64,000 nt of DNA from Gemmataceae bacterium (lineage in GTDB: Bacteria; Planctomycetota; Planctomycetia; Gemmatales; Gemmataceae). The position numbers and the translations under genes were made by a program. The notes beneath the pieces are model-generated. The model did no database searches, was not told where the DNA came from, and was given only the letters and a program-made list of their open reading frames with translations. The DNA lies in assembly GCA_019636445.1 (NCBI GenBank), contig JAHBXO010000005.1, positions 62,001 through 126,000 of the forward strand, read 5' to 3'. Positions 8,608-16,148 of this stretch are shown here, in pieces; the stretch's first letter is position 1; the number at the start of each line of letters is the position of its first letter.

Positions 8608-8800
8608 GACGGTTCCCCGGCCTATTTACAAACGAATTCGTCGGCCAATACCGCGAGGCTGCGAGGTTGTCTAGGGCAAAATAAGCGAACGACGTTCCCG
8701 ACGGACGCAAAGACCGGTTACCATGGTGGCGAGCGATTTTCCTCAAGCTGTCCGTTTCTTCTGCGAATAACCTGGCGAAGCCCTCGCAACCGAGCCGCCC

Positions 8801-9844
8801 ATGAACGACAAACTCTCCCGCTGGCAGGCGATCGTCCTCGGCCTCGTCGTGTTCGCCGGCATCGCGCTCGGCGGCGGCGGCCTCGTTGCCATCGCCGCCA
8901 AACAAGGCTACTGGCGCGAGTTGTTTTCCGTCGCCGTCGACCTGCCGGAGGCTCACGATCTCGCGCCCGGCACCACGGTCCGCGTCCGGGGCGTCGACGC
9001 CGGTCAGATCGTCGCGATCGACTATCCCGATGGCGACGGACCGATCCGGGTGCGGATGCAACTGGACGCGAAGTTTCGCGACAAGCTCTATGCCGACGCG
9101 CGGGCGCAGGTCCAACCCACGGGCCTGCTCGGCTCGAAGGTGGTGAACATCCTGCCGGGCCGCCGGGCCGCCGGGCCATTCCTGGGCGAATCGCTGGAAG
9201 CCGCCCCGACGCCCGACGTGGCCAGCCTCGCGGCCGAGGGGGAACTGGCGCTCAAGGATATTCGCGGGATGGTCGGCGACGTGCGCGGCGCATTACGCAA
9301 GGTCGATGGCATTGTGGCCTCGGAAGCCGTCGGCGTCCGCGGACTGGTGCAGGACGGCCGCGACACCATTCAATCCGTCAAGCAGAATAGCGACGCGATT
9401 TCCCGACTGCCGATCGTCCGCGATTATGTCGAGAACGCGACGGCGCTTCTGGTACGGCCCGATTGCCGCCAGGAGACGATGACCTACGCCGCCGCCGACA
9501 TCTTCGAACCGGACTCGGCCATTCTGACCGAATCCGGGAAGACGCACCTTCGGGCCGTCGGGCTATGGATCCGCAACCAGCCGAACTCGAAGGCGGAGGC
9601 GGTGGTGGTGTGCGGGCACGGCGCGGCGGAGTCGTCACAACCGGCCGCGACGGTCGAACAACTGACGCGGAAGCAGGCGGAAGTGGCGGTGGAATTCCTC
9701 AAGGCGAACGGGGCGCATAAAATGGGATGGTGGAGCCGCCGGAAGGTGACGGCGCTCGGGTTGGGGCGGTCCGGTTCGCCGGCCGTCGGTGCGGATGTAC
9801 CGCCCGCGAACCATTTGCAGGTGTTCGTGTTTACGCCACAGTAG
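8801..9844 (+). CDS. MlaD-domain protein with OmpA-like C-terminal domain
   Basis: 347 residues. An N-terminal signal-anchor (about 10-30) is followed by a single MCE/MlaD domain (about 38-120: 'GTTVRVRGVDAGQIVAIDY', 'LLGSKVVNILPG'), a helical linker (140-215), and a C-terminal region (about 225-345) with the OmpA/MotB-like peptidoglycan-binding layout: 'ADIFEPDSAILTESGKTHLRAVGLWI', then 'RKQAEVAVEFLKANG' and 'ALGLGRSGSPAVG' in short pieces. MlaD domains shuttle phospholipids between membranes; OmpA-like domains hold the cell wall. The 193-base gap before it (8608-8800) is shared with the divergent ABC operon. Confidence 0.75.
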   Translation: MNDKLSRWQAIVLGLVVFAGIALGGGGLVAIAAKQGYWRELFSVAVDLPEAHDLAPGTTVRVRGVDAGQIVAIDYPDGDGPIRVRMQLDAKFRDKLYADARAQVQPTGLLGSKVVNILPGRRAAGPFLGESLEAAPTPDVASLAAEGELALKDIRGMVGDVRGALRKVDGIVASEAVGVRGLVQDGRDTIQSVKQNSDAISRLPIVRDYVENATALLVRPDCRQETMTYAAADIFEPDSAILTESGKTHLRAVGLWIRNQPNSKAEAVVVCGHGAAESSQPAATVEQLTRKQAEVAVEFLKANGAHKMGWWSRRKVTALGLGRSGSPAVGADVPPANHLQVFVFTPQ

Positions 9845-9881
9845 CCGGTCGCGATGGCCGGTCGATCACGGAGACGACGCT

Positions 9882-10781
9882 GTGACCGAACCCGACCACC
9901 TCCGCCGGACGCTGCTCTTCCATTCCCTGCGACTTCAGTTCCCGCGCTTGCCGCTGGCGCGGGATCGCTTCGATACCCACCTCGACCGAACCTTCGCCCT
10001 TTTTCAAAGCAAATCCGAAACCCCGGTGGCGTGGACGTCGTACCTGGACGGGCTGTATTCGCTCGACTGGGCCGTGACCGTCGGATGTCTGGAAGGGATC
10101 GAGGCGGCGTGGGAACTGCTCTTCGCCGCACGGATGGGTCGGAGCGATTCGCTATTGGTGGATGCGCTACGGGCGCGGGCGGTGCGGCTCTACCCGCGCA
10201 ACGAGGAACGACAGGAGACCGCCGTCGCGGAATTCTGGAGCGGCCTGATCGTCTCGGAATCCGAACACGTATTACCGGTGCTCGCCCGGTACGACGGGCA
10301 ACGGCCGCTGGCGCCGTGGCTGGTCCGCGTCTTCCAGAACAGCCACCTGTCGAAGTTGCGCAAGGGCGCGGGCGCGATCGCCCTGCCGGATGACGACCTC
10401 GCCGTCCCGCTGCCGACGATGCCCCGCGAAGAGTTGCGCTGGCATGAATTATTCGTAGCCGCGGCGCGCGACTGGCTCGACGCCGTACCGGATGGCGAGC
10501 GGTTGATCCTCGGTCTGCGCTGGCGCTACAAGATGAGCCAGCGCGACGTCGCCAATCTCCTCGGCGTTCACGAAGGCACGATTTCCCGCCAGACCGACAA
10601 GCTCCGCGACAAGGCCCTCGAAGCCATCGGCGAACGGCTCGTGCGGGACGGCTGGGCTGGCGAGGATCTGGAAGGGTTCGTGCTCACGGAACTTGGCGGC
10701 GTCCTCACCGACGACCCGCGACTCTCCGCAGACGAACTCTCCCGATTGCTCGGGAGCAAGGGGAAGGCGCTCGCCGGATAG
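9882..10781 (+). CDS. Sigma-70-family RNA polymerase sigma factor-like protein
   Basis: 299 residues from GTG 9882, preceded by GGAG at 9870-9873; an upstream frame overlapping the previous gene was rejected. A weak region-2-like segment ('PLAPWLVRVFQNSHLSKLRKGAG') is followed by a clear region-4 helix-turn-helix: 'RYKMSQRDVANLLGVHEG' and 'SRQTDKLRDKALEAIG'. The first ~150 residues do not look like a standard ECF region 2, so this may be one of the divergent planctomycete sigma-like proteins. Located 38 bases after the MlaD-OmpA gene and probably co-transcribed. No anti-sigma gene is adjacent. Confidence 0.65.
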   Translation: MTEPDHLRRTLLFHSLRLQFPRLPLARDRFDTHLDRTFALFQSKSETPVAWTSYLDGLYSLDWAVTVGCLEGIEAAWELLFAARMGRSDSLLVDALRARAVRLYPRNEERQETAVAEFWSGLIVSESEHVLPVLARYDGQRPLAPWLVRVFQNSHLSKLRKGAGAIALPDDDLAVPLPTMPREELRWHELFVAAARDWLDAVPDGERLILGLRWRYKMSQRDVANLLGVHEGTISRQTDKLRDKALEAIGERLVRDGWAGEDLEGFVLTELGGVLTDDPRLSADELSRLLGSKGKALAG

Positions 10782-10824
10782 AACGGTTTCCAGAGCGGTT
10801 CCCGAATCGGTGTGGCGAATTCGG

Positions 10825-10895
10825 GTTAGCCCGACGCGCCAGCGAGGGCGAGTCCGCTCTCCGTAAGCTCTCCCTCGCTGGCGCGTCGGGCTAAC
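10825..10895. terminator. Perfect 24-bp inverted repeat between convergent genes
   Basis: 10825-10848 (starts GTTAGCCCGACGCG, ends GCGAGGG) is exactly reverse complementary to 10872-10895, with a 23-base loop. It sits between the convergent stops at 10781 and 10913, so a bidirectional terminator role is plausible, though there is no U tract. It also resembles the dispersed palindromic repeats elsewhere in the window. Confidence 0.6.
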
Positions 10896-10912
10896 ACAGA
10901 CCTGGCAAGTCC

Positions 10913-13135
10913 CTATCGTCGCGGTTCGACGCCGAGCAAGTGTCGGACGAAGAAGTCCATCCGCCTTCGGTTCGCGTACGGCGACTCGGCCGCGCCATGG
11001 TTCGCTCCGGTCATGTAGAGCAGGTCGAAATCCTTGTCCGCCTTTTCCAGCGCGTTCACCACTTGCAGCGTACTGGCCGGGTCGACGTTCGAATCCATCT
11101 CGCCGACGACGAGCATCAGTTTGCCCTTCAATTTGTGGGCGTTCGTGGTGTTCGATTGCTCGACGTAGTGCGGGCCGACCGGCCAGCTCATCCAGAGTTC
11201 GTTCCACCAGACCTTGTCCATTCGGTTGTCGTGGCAGCCGCAGTCGGCGACGCCGACGGTGTAGAAGTCCGGGTGCGCGAGCATGCCGCAGAGCGTGTTC
11301 TGCCCGCCGGCGGAGCCGCCGTAGATGCCGACGCCCTTCGAGAGGTCCATCTCCGGGAACTTCGCGGCGGCGGACTTGATCCACGCGATGCGGTCCGGGA
11401 AACCGCCGTCGCCGAGATTCTTCCAGCAGACGTCGTGGAACGCCTTCGAGCGCCAACTCGTACCCATGCCGTCGCACTGCACGATGATGAAGCCGAGGTC
11501 CGCCATCGGCTGCCGACCGTAGTAGCTCGCGAACCGCTTGGGCACGTGGTGGTCGTGCGGCCCGGCGTAGATGTACTCGATGACGGGGTACTTCTTCTTC
11601 GGGTCGAAATTTGACGGCCGGTGAATGAGGCCGTGGATGTCGGTCTTGCCGTCGCGGCCCTTGGCGACGAAGCGTTCGGGTGCATTCCATCCGCGCTTGG
11701 TCAGTTCGGACGTATCCGCAGTACCGAGGTCCATCACCTTGGTGCCGTCGGCCTTGCGCAGCACATGCACCGGCGGGGAATCGACTCGCGAATAGCTGTC
11801 GACGAACCAGCGATTGTTCGGCGACCAGTTGACCGTGTGAAACCCATCGCCTTCGGTGAGCATCTTGAAGTCGGAACCAACGAACTTCACGCGGGCGACG
11901 TGCACGTGGTACGGGTCTTCGTTCGGGTTCACGCCGACGGTGCGGAAGACGATCTCGCGTTTCTCCGCATCGACGCGGTCCACGCCGCGCACGGCCCATT
12001 CGCCTTTCGTGATTTGATTCTTCACACTGCCGGTCTTCACATCGATCAGATAGAGGTGGTTCCAACCATCGCGCTCGCTCATCCAGATCAGTTCGTTTGT
12101 CTCATCCAGATATCGGAGGTACAGCTTGCCGGCGTAGTCGAAGAAGGTCTTGCACTCCTCATTCACAATGGCGGTCGCCTTGCCGGTCTCGGCGTCGATC
12201 GCAATGACGCGCATCACCGTGTGCCCGCGCTGGTTGTACAGGAACAGAAACCGCTTCGAGTCCGGAGTCCAGTGCTCGTAGCTCACGTCCCACGGGTTCG
12301 CGAACAGCGCGTCCGACACCGGGATTTCCTTGCGGCTCTTGAGGTCGAACAGGTGCGGCTTCGGCTGCGGAATCGGGTCGCCGGGCTTCAGGTACGGCAG
12401 CGTCGTCGTCTTCGGCTGCAGCTGATCGCGCGGCGACGACTCGACGTATGTGACGACGCGATCGCCGCCCTTCGTCCGCCGGATGCCGATCAGCTTCGTG
12501 GAATCCGGGGACCAGAACATCCGCGTGTAGCCGTCGTCGGCGGTACCTTCGAAGGAGAGCGGGAACTCATCTCGCGAACCGGTGGCGCGGATCCAGACGT
12601 TGTGATTGCGCACAAACGCGGAATAGCGACCGTCGGGCGAGCGCGTGCCGGTGTCGTCGCCTTGCGGGCGCTGTCCTCGTCGCGGACCAAAGCGCCCCTG
12701 CGGAGCCGTGGGCACGGACGGCTGCGTTCGGCGTTCCTCCGTGATCGTGCCTTTATCGCCGTCGTATTTCCACGTCCGCTCGTTCACGGTGAAAGTCACG
12801 GTCGCGCCGTCGAGTTCGATGGCATCGAACGGCAGGCGATCCGCGTCCACCTTACGCCCCGCGGCCTTGCCGTAGGCCTCGGCGAGTTTCGCCTGGTCGA
12901 ACGCCAGTTCCTGAGTCGCCTTTTCGGCGTCGACCTTCAGGAACCGGCGCTTGCCACCGCCGAGGTCGTCGCGGTACCAGAATCGGCTGCCGCCCATCCA
13001 ACTCGGCGTTACGCTCGGATGCGCCACGGCGTCGGCGTACTTCTCGCGCAGCGCCATCGCTCGCTTGTAGTCCTCGGCCGTGCCCTGGGCGAACGCGAAG
13101 GTGGGAAGCAGCAGCAGAATGAAGGCACGATGCAT
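10913..13135 (-). CDS. S9 family peptidase (dipeptidyl peptidase IV-like), secreted
   Basis: 740 residues, typical DPP-IV length. A signal peptide (1-17, ending AFA-QG) is followed by a beta-propeller domain and a C-terminal alpha/beta-hydrolase domain. The nucleophile motif is 'GIYGGSAGGQNTL' (GxSxG-type), the acid lies in 'VVGEMDSNVDPAST' and the His in 'TGANHGAAES'. Predicted to cleave dipeptides from proline- or alanine-containing peptides in the periplasm. It follows the haem/HAD genes on the same strand with a 52-base gap and may have its own promoter. Confidence 0.88.
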   Translation of the reverse strand: MHRAFILLLLPTFAFAQGTAEDYKRAMALREKYADAVAHPSVTPSWMGGSRFWYRDDLGGGKRRFLKVDAEKATQELAFDQAKLAEAYGKAAGRKVDADRLPFDAIELDGATVTFTVNERTWKYDGDKGTITEERRTQPSVPTAPQGRFGPRRGQRPQGDDTGTRSPDGRYSAFVRNHNVWIRATGSRDEFPLSFEGTADDGYTRMFWSPDSTKLIGIRRTKGGDRVVTYVESSPRDQLQPKTTTLPYLKPGDPIPQPKPHLFDLKSRKEIPVSDALFANPWDVSYEHWTPDSKRFLFLYNQRGHTVMRVIAIDAETGKATAIVNEECKTFFDYAGKLYLRYLDETNELIWMSERDGWNHLYLIDVKTGSVKNQITKGEWAVRGVDRVDAEKREIVFRTVGVNPNEDPYHVHVARVKFVGSDFKMLTEGDGFHTVNWSPNNRWFVDSYSRVDSPPVHVLRKADGTKVMDLGTADTSELTKRGWNAPERFVAKGRDGKTDIHGLIHRPSNFDPKKKYPVIEYIYAGPHDHHVPKRFASYYGRQPMADLGFIIVQCDGMGTSWRSKAFHDVCWKNLGDGGFPDRIAWIKSAAAKFPEMDLSKGVGIYGGSAGGQNTLCGMLAHPDFYTVGVADCGCHDNRMDKVWWNELWMSWPVGPHYVEQSNTTNAHKLKGKLMLVVGEMDSNVDPASTLQVVNALEKADKDFDLLYMTGANHGAAESPYANRRRMDFFVRHLLGVEPRR

Positions 13136-13187
13136 GACGATTCGGGGGTGAAGGAGCGAGGGAATGATCGATCTGCGAATGGTTCGA

Positions 13188-13595
13188 CTACATCAGCCCG
13201 TCGATCGCCTTGATGGCGTCGGCGAGTTCCGACACGGCGTCGACCGCCGCGTCTGCGCCGGCATCCAGGAACATCGAGCGGTACCGGTTCCGGTCGTCTT
13301 CGCTTGGTGGGGGCGATCCCGACGCGACGAGCGAGTCCGTCACCCCGACGGCCCACGTGCCCGCGTTCTTCGCCGCCGTCACTTCGTCCGCGTTCGCCGC
13401 CGCGACCATCACTGCGCCGGGCGGGAAGACGTTCGCCACGCGCATCCGCTCGAAGATTGCCCAAGGCTCGTTGCCGACGGGGTTTTCATACGACGCGACG
13501 GTGACACCTTGAGCGAGCAATTGGTCCGCGAGCGCCGAGAACTCCGGGCCGGAGATCGGTCCACGGCCGTTCACAAGCAGGAGGCGGATCGGCAT
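13188..13595 (-). CDS. HAD-superfamily half protein resembling the C-terminal part of phosphonoacetaldehyde hydrolase
   Basis: 135 residues. 'MRVANVFPPGAVMVAAANADEV', split as 'RVANVFPPGA' and 'AANADEVTAAKNAGTWAVGV', and the ending 'FLDAGADAAVDAVSELADAI' line up with the second half of PhnX-type HAD enzymes ('VYPP..VVKVGDTVADI..GLNAG.W.VGV' and 'GAHYVIDS'). The N-terminal half, with the nucleophilic DxD aspartate and Schiff-base lysine, is absent, and the 'GDT.AD' acidic pair is changed to 'AANADE'. It is therefore probably not catalytic. It sits 5 bases after ctaB, at the end of the respiratory locus. No function can be assigned. Confidence 0.55.
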   Translation of the reverse strand: MPIRLLLVNGRGPISGPEFSALADQLLAQGVTVASYENPVGNEPWAIFERMRVANVFPPGAVMVAAANADEVTAAKNAGTWAVGVTDSLVASGSPPPSEDDRNRYRSMFLDAGADAAVDAVSELADAIKAIDGLM

Positions 13596-13600
13596 GGGAA

Positions 13601-14536
13601 TCAGCCGAAGTAGCGAGGGAGCATCCAGTCGGCAACGAGCAGCGCCATGACGCCGGCGAGGTAGACGAGCGAGCCGCGCAGAACCGTGCGAGCCGTGCGT
13701 TCGTTCCGATCGATCGCGAACCGGACGCAGCGGGCGAGGAACCAGAAGCCGAGGATCGCCGAACCGACGAGGAAGACTTCACGGGCCGAGCCGAAGAAGT
13801 AGGGAGTCAGCCCGACCGCGAGCAGCAGGACGGCCGTCGCGACGGTGGCGACGCCGGTCCAGAAGCCGTCGGGCCGTTCGACGCACGGGAGCATTTTCAT
13901 GCCGCCGCGGGCGTAGTCGTGGCGGTGGAGGAAGGCGATGCTGAAGAAGTGCGGGAGCTGCCAGACGAAGAGGATCGCGAAGAGCGCGACGGCGTCGGCG
14001 GAGAGCGTGCCGCGGGCGGCGCACCAGCCGATGACCGGCGGAAGCGCGCCCGGGATCGCACCGATGACGGTATTCCAAGCCGTGAGACGTTTCAACGGCG
14101 TGTAGACCGCGACGTAGAGGAACCCGGTGGCGGCGGCGGCGATGGCGGCTTCGATGTTCGGCACGGCGGCGGCGAGATAAACCACGCCAACCACGGCGAC
14201 GGTCAGCCCGAAGGAAAAGGCTTCCGCCGCGGTCATGCGCCCGCCGGGCAGCGGCCGGCTTCGGGTGCGGTTCATGCGCGCGTCGGCGGTCCGTTCCATC
14301 CAGCAGTTCAGCGCGCTGCCGCCGGCGGCGACGAGGCCCGCGCCGATGAGCGTGTGGATCAGGATCGCGAGGTTCGGACTCGGTGCGGCACCGAGGAAAT
14401 AGCCGACGGCGACCGTGACGAGCGCCATCGTGGCGATCTTCGGTTTCGTCAGTTCGAGGTAGTCGGCGAACGCCGGACGCGCTTCGGTGGCGCGGTCGGC
14501 GGCGAGGGTGCGGGGCAAGGTAGCGGTCGCGGGCAT
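13601..14536 (-). CDS. ctaB: Protohaem IX farnesyltransferase (haem O synthase)
   Basis: 311 residues with 8-9 membrane segments. The UbiA-family prenyl-diphosphate site 'NCWMERTADARMNRTRSRPLP' is present in pieces (N-x3-...-D-x3 and R-x-RPLP), as are 'YTPLKRLTAWNTVIGAIPG' and 'HDYARGGMKMLP', all characteristic of CtaB/Cox10. It transfers a farnesyl group to haem B to make haem O, the precursor of haem A for the aa3 oxidase encoded upstream. Placed directly after ctaA (28-base gap). Confidence 0.93.
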   Translation of the reverse strand: MPATATLPRTLAADRATEARPAFADYLELTKPKIATMALVTVAVGYFLGAAPSPNLAILIHTLIGAGLVAAGGSALNCWMERTADARMNRTRSRPLPGGRMTAAEAFSFGLTVAVVGVVYLAAAVPNIEAAIAAAATGFLYVAVYTPLKRLTAWNTVIGAIPGALPPVIGWCAARGTLSADAVALFAILFVWQLPHFFSIAFLHRHDYARGGMKMLPCVERPDGFWTGVATVATAVLLLAVGLTPYFFGSAREVFLVGSAILGFWFLARCVRFAIDRNERTARTVLRGSLVYLAGVMALLVADWMLPRYFG

Positions 14537-14564
14537 GACGGTCCCGTTCGTGGAGCAATTTATC

Positions 14565-15830
14565 TTAGCGAACCGCGTCGAGGCGCGGGGATTCGACGGT
14601 TTTTTCGCCGGATTCCGGAGTGGAATAACCGGCCGCGATCGGTCGACGTCCTAGCCGGATGCCAGCGGCCACGGTCGCGGCGAGCAGCCCGGCGCCGATC
14701 AGTTGATGCGCCGTACGGATCCCCGCCTGCGGCTTGGTAACGATTCGATCTTCCGGCAGTTTCTGCGCCTGAGGCCCGGCGGCGACGAACTTGCCGATGT
14801 ACGACTCGACGCCAAGCAGCACTTGCGTGCCGAGGATCACGACCAGGTGGATGGCGATGCCGCGGTAGACCGCCTTCGCGGTCGGGTTCAGAAGGATACG
14901 CACCGCCAGCCAGACGAGAAACCCGGTGGCGACGAACGCGGTGAGGATGTGCAGCCGCTGCGCGGTGGCCGAGCCGTGGTGCCGGACCCACACGGCCCAG
15001 ACCAGTTGCACGAAGAGGACGGCGACGGAAATCCACGCGAGCCGCGCGAGTGGGGCCGCGTCGGATTCGGGAATCGCATCGCCGGCGCGGCGCGGCTGGC
15101 AGAGCACCATGCCCGCGACGAGCACGGCGAACGTCACCTGCCCGAAGACGCCGTGGATGGCGGCGAGGTTCGTGCCGGCGAGCGCGTGCAGGAAGACGCG
15201 GAACCCGCCGAGCAACCCCTGCAGCATGACGCAGACAAGCCCGACGTTCGCGAGGCAACGGACCCATCCGCCGGCCGTGCGCTTCGAAGCGGCGGCCGCG
15301 CCGAAGAAGAGCACGCCGACGGCGAACATCGCCGTGCCGAGCGCCTGCGGCACCGGCCACTTCGTCACCTGCTTCAGCACACCGGCTTCGACGAGTTGTT
15401 CGGCGAACTGTTCACTCTTGGGATCAAGGTGTTTCTGAGCCTTGGCGATCTCCTGGACCTCGTTCCAAACGACGCCCATGCCACGGTGGAATTCTCCGTA
15501 GGCGACGATCAATCCGACAAGCGTCACGAAGCCGATCAACTTGAGCTTCCGATCGCGTTCACCGAGCCACGCCCCGAAGGAGAACAGAATCACGGCCGCG
15601 CCGGTGAGCCAGCCGACGAGACGGTGCGAATGCTCGACGAGGAATCCGAATTCGAGTTGATTCCAATCCTGTCCCAGCAGAAACCACGGTTCGGTCGGCC
15701 ACACCGGGTCGGCCATGCCGACGCGGAAGGTGGTGACGAAGCCGCCGACGGCGAGCAGCAGCACGCACAGCAACACTGTCGCGATCGCGGCGAGACGGAC
15801 CCAGCGGGGTGTCGGACGATTGGACGGCAT
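14565..15830 (-). CDS. ctaA: Haem A synthase (CtaA/Cox15)
   Basis: 421 residues from ATG 15830 (MPSNRPTPRW); the frame stays open upstream through a repeat block, which I excluded. About eight membrane helices and the conserved haem-binding histidines 'EHSHRLVGW' and 'EFHRGMGVVWNE', with later 'HHGSATAQRLH' and 'RTAHQLIGAG'. It oxidises the methyl group of haem O to the formyl group of haem A. The length exceeds short Bacillus-type CtaA because of an extended loop after helix 3. It acts with CtaB to supply the adjacent cox operon. Confidence 0.92.
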   Translation of the reverse strand: MPSNRPTPRWVRLAAIATVLLCVLLLAVGGFVTTFRVGMADPVWPTEPWFLLGQDWNQLEFGFLVEHSHRLVGWLTGAAVILFSFGAWLGERDRKLKLIGFVTLVGLIVAYGEFHRGMGVVWNEVQEIAKAQKHLDPKSEQFAEQLVEAGVLKQVTKWPVPQALGTAMFAVGVLFFGAAAASKRTAGGWVRCLANVGLVCVMLQGLLGGFRVFLHALAGTNLAAIHGVFGQVTFAVLVAGMVLCQPRRAGDAIPESDAAPLARLAWISVAVLFVQLVWAVWVRHHGSATAQRLHILTAFVATGFLVWLAVRILLNPTAKAVYRGIAIHLVVILGTQVLLGVESYIGKFVAAGPQAQKLPEDRIVTKPQAGIRTAHQLIGAGLLAATVAAGIRLGRRPIAAGYSTPESGEKTVESPRLDAVR

Positions 15831-15908
15831 GTTGTCTCGTGGAATCTCTTCGCTAGGTGTCTCGAATCGTTCGTTATCTCGAAAGCGAAATCGGACCATT
15901 CTCTCTTC

Positions 15909-16105
15909 GCCCCGGAGGGGCGGCCGAATGTAGCCACGGGTGGAGCGAAGCGCAACCCGTGGAAGGATCGGTTTTCTCATCTGCCCCGGAGGGGCAGCGG
16001 AACTTCGTCGGTCCCATCGCCCCTCCGGGGCGAGATAGACGTCTCGAGCTACCACGGGTTCCGCTTCGCTCTACCCGTGGCTACAACCGTCGGCCCCTCC
16101 GGGGC
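15909..16105. repeat. Composite repeat block with four GCCCCGGAGGGGC-type palindromes
   Basis: The 318-base gap between ctaA and the dihaem gene contains four 13-base copies: GCCCCGGAGGGGC at 15909-15921 and 15983-15995, and its reverse complement at 16019-16031 and 16093-16105. The outer units continue into 'TGTAGCCACGGGT.GAGCGAAGCG.AACCCGTGG' text (each run shorter than 20 bases identical) at 15930-15962 and, inverted, at 16050-16083. The whole block is thus a large inverted repeat with an inner pair. It looks like a non-coding repeat of the kind scattered through planctomycete genomes. Confidence 0.85.
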
Positions 16106-16148
16106 CAAAGTCCTGGCGAAGATTGGGGTCGGCGACTCGTCCAAACCA

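Noticed and set aside
8632..8641. ACGAATTCGT palindrome upstream of the ABC ATPase gene as an operator
   Set aside because: Only 10 bp and unsupported by a second copy; mentioned with the gene but too weak for a separate feature.
10790..10825. Third copy of the conserved 66-nt element (CGGTTCCCGAATCGGTGTGG)
   Set aside because: Only a short GGTTCC...GTGGCG resemblance; the GGGTGGCGCGGTG and CTCCG blocks are missing.
11621..13213. 530-codon plus-strand open frame antisense to the S9 peptidase gene
   Set aside because: Composition is that of an antisense shadow (Val/Arg/Asp-rich, no motifs), whereas the minus frame has signal peptide and catalytic residues.
13188..13595. Response-regulator receiver domain
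   Set aside because: No phosphorylatable Asp or Thr/Lys switch residues in the right order; the PhnX-like C-terminal pattern fits better.
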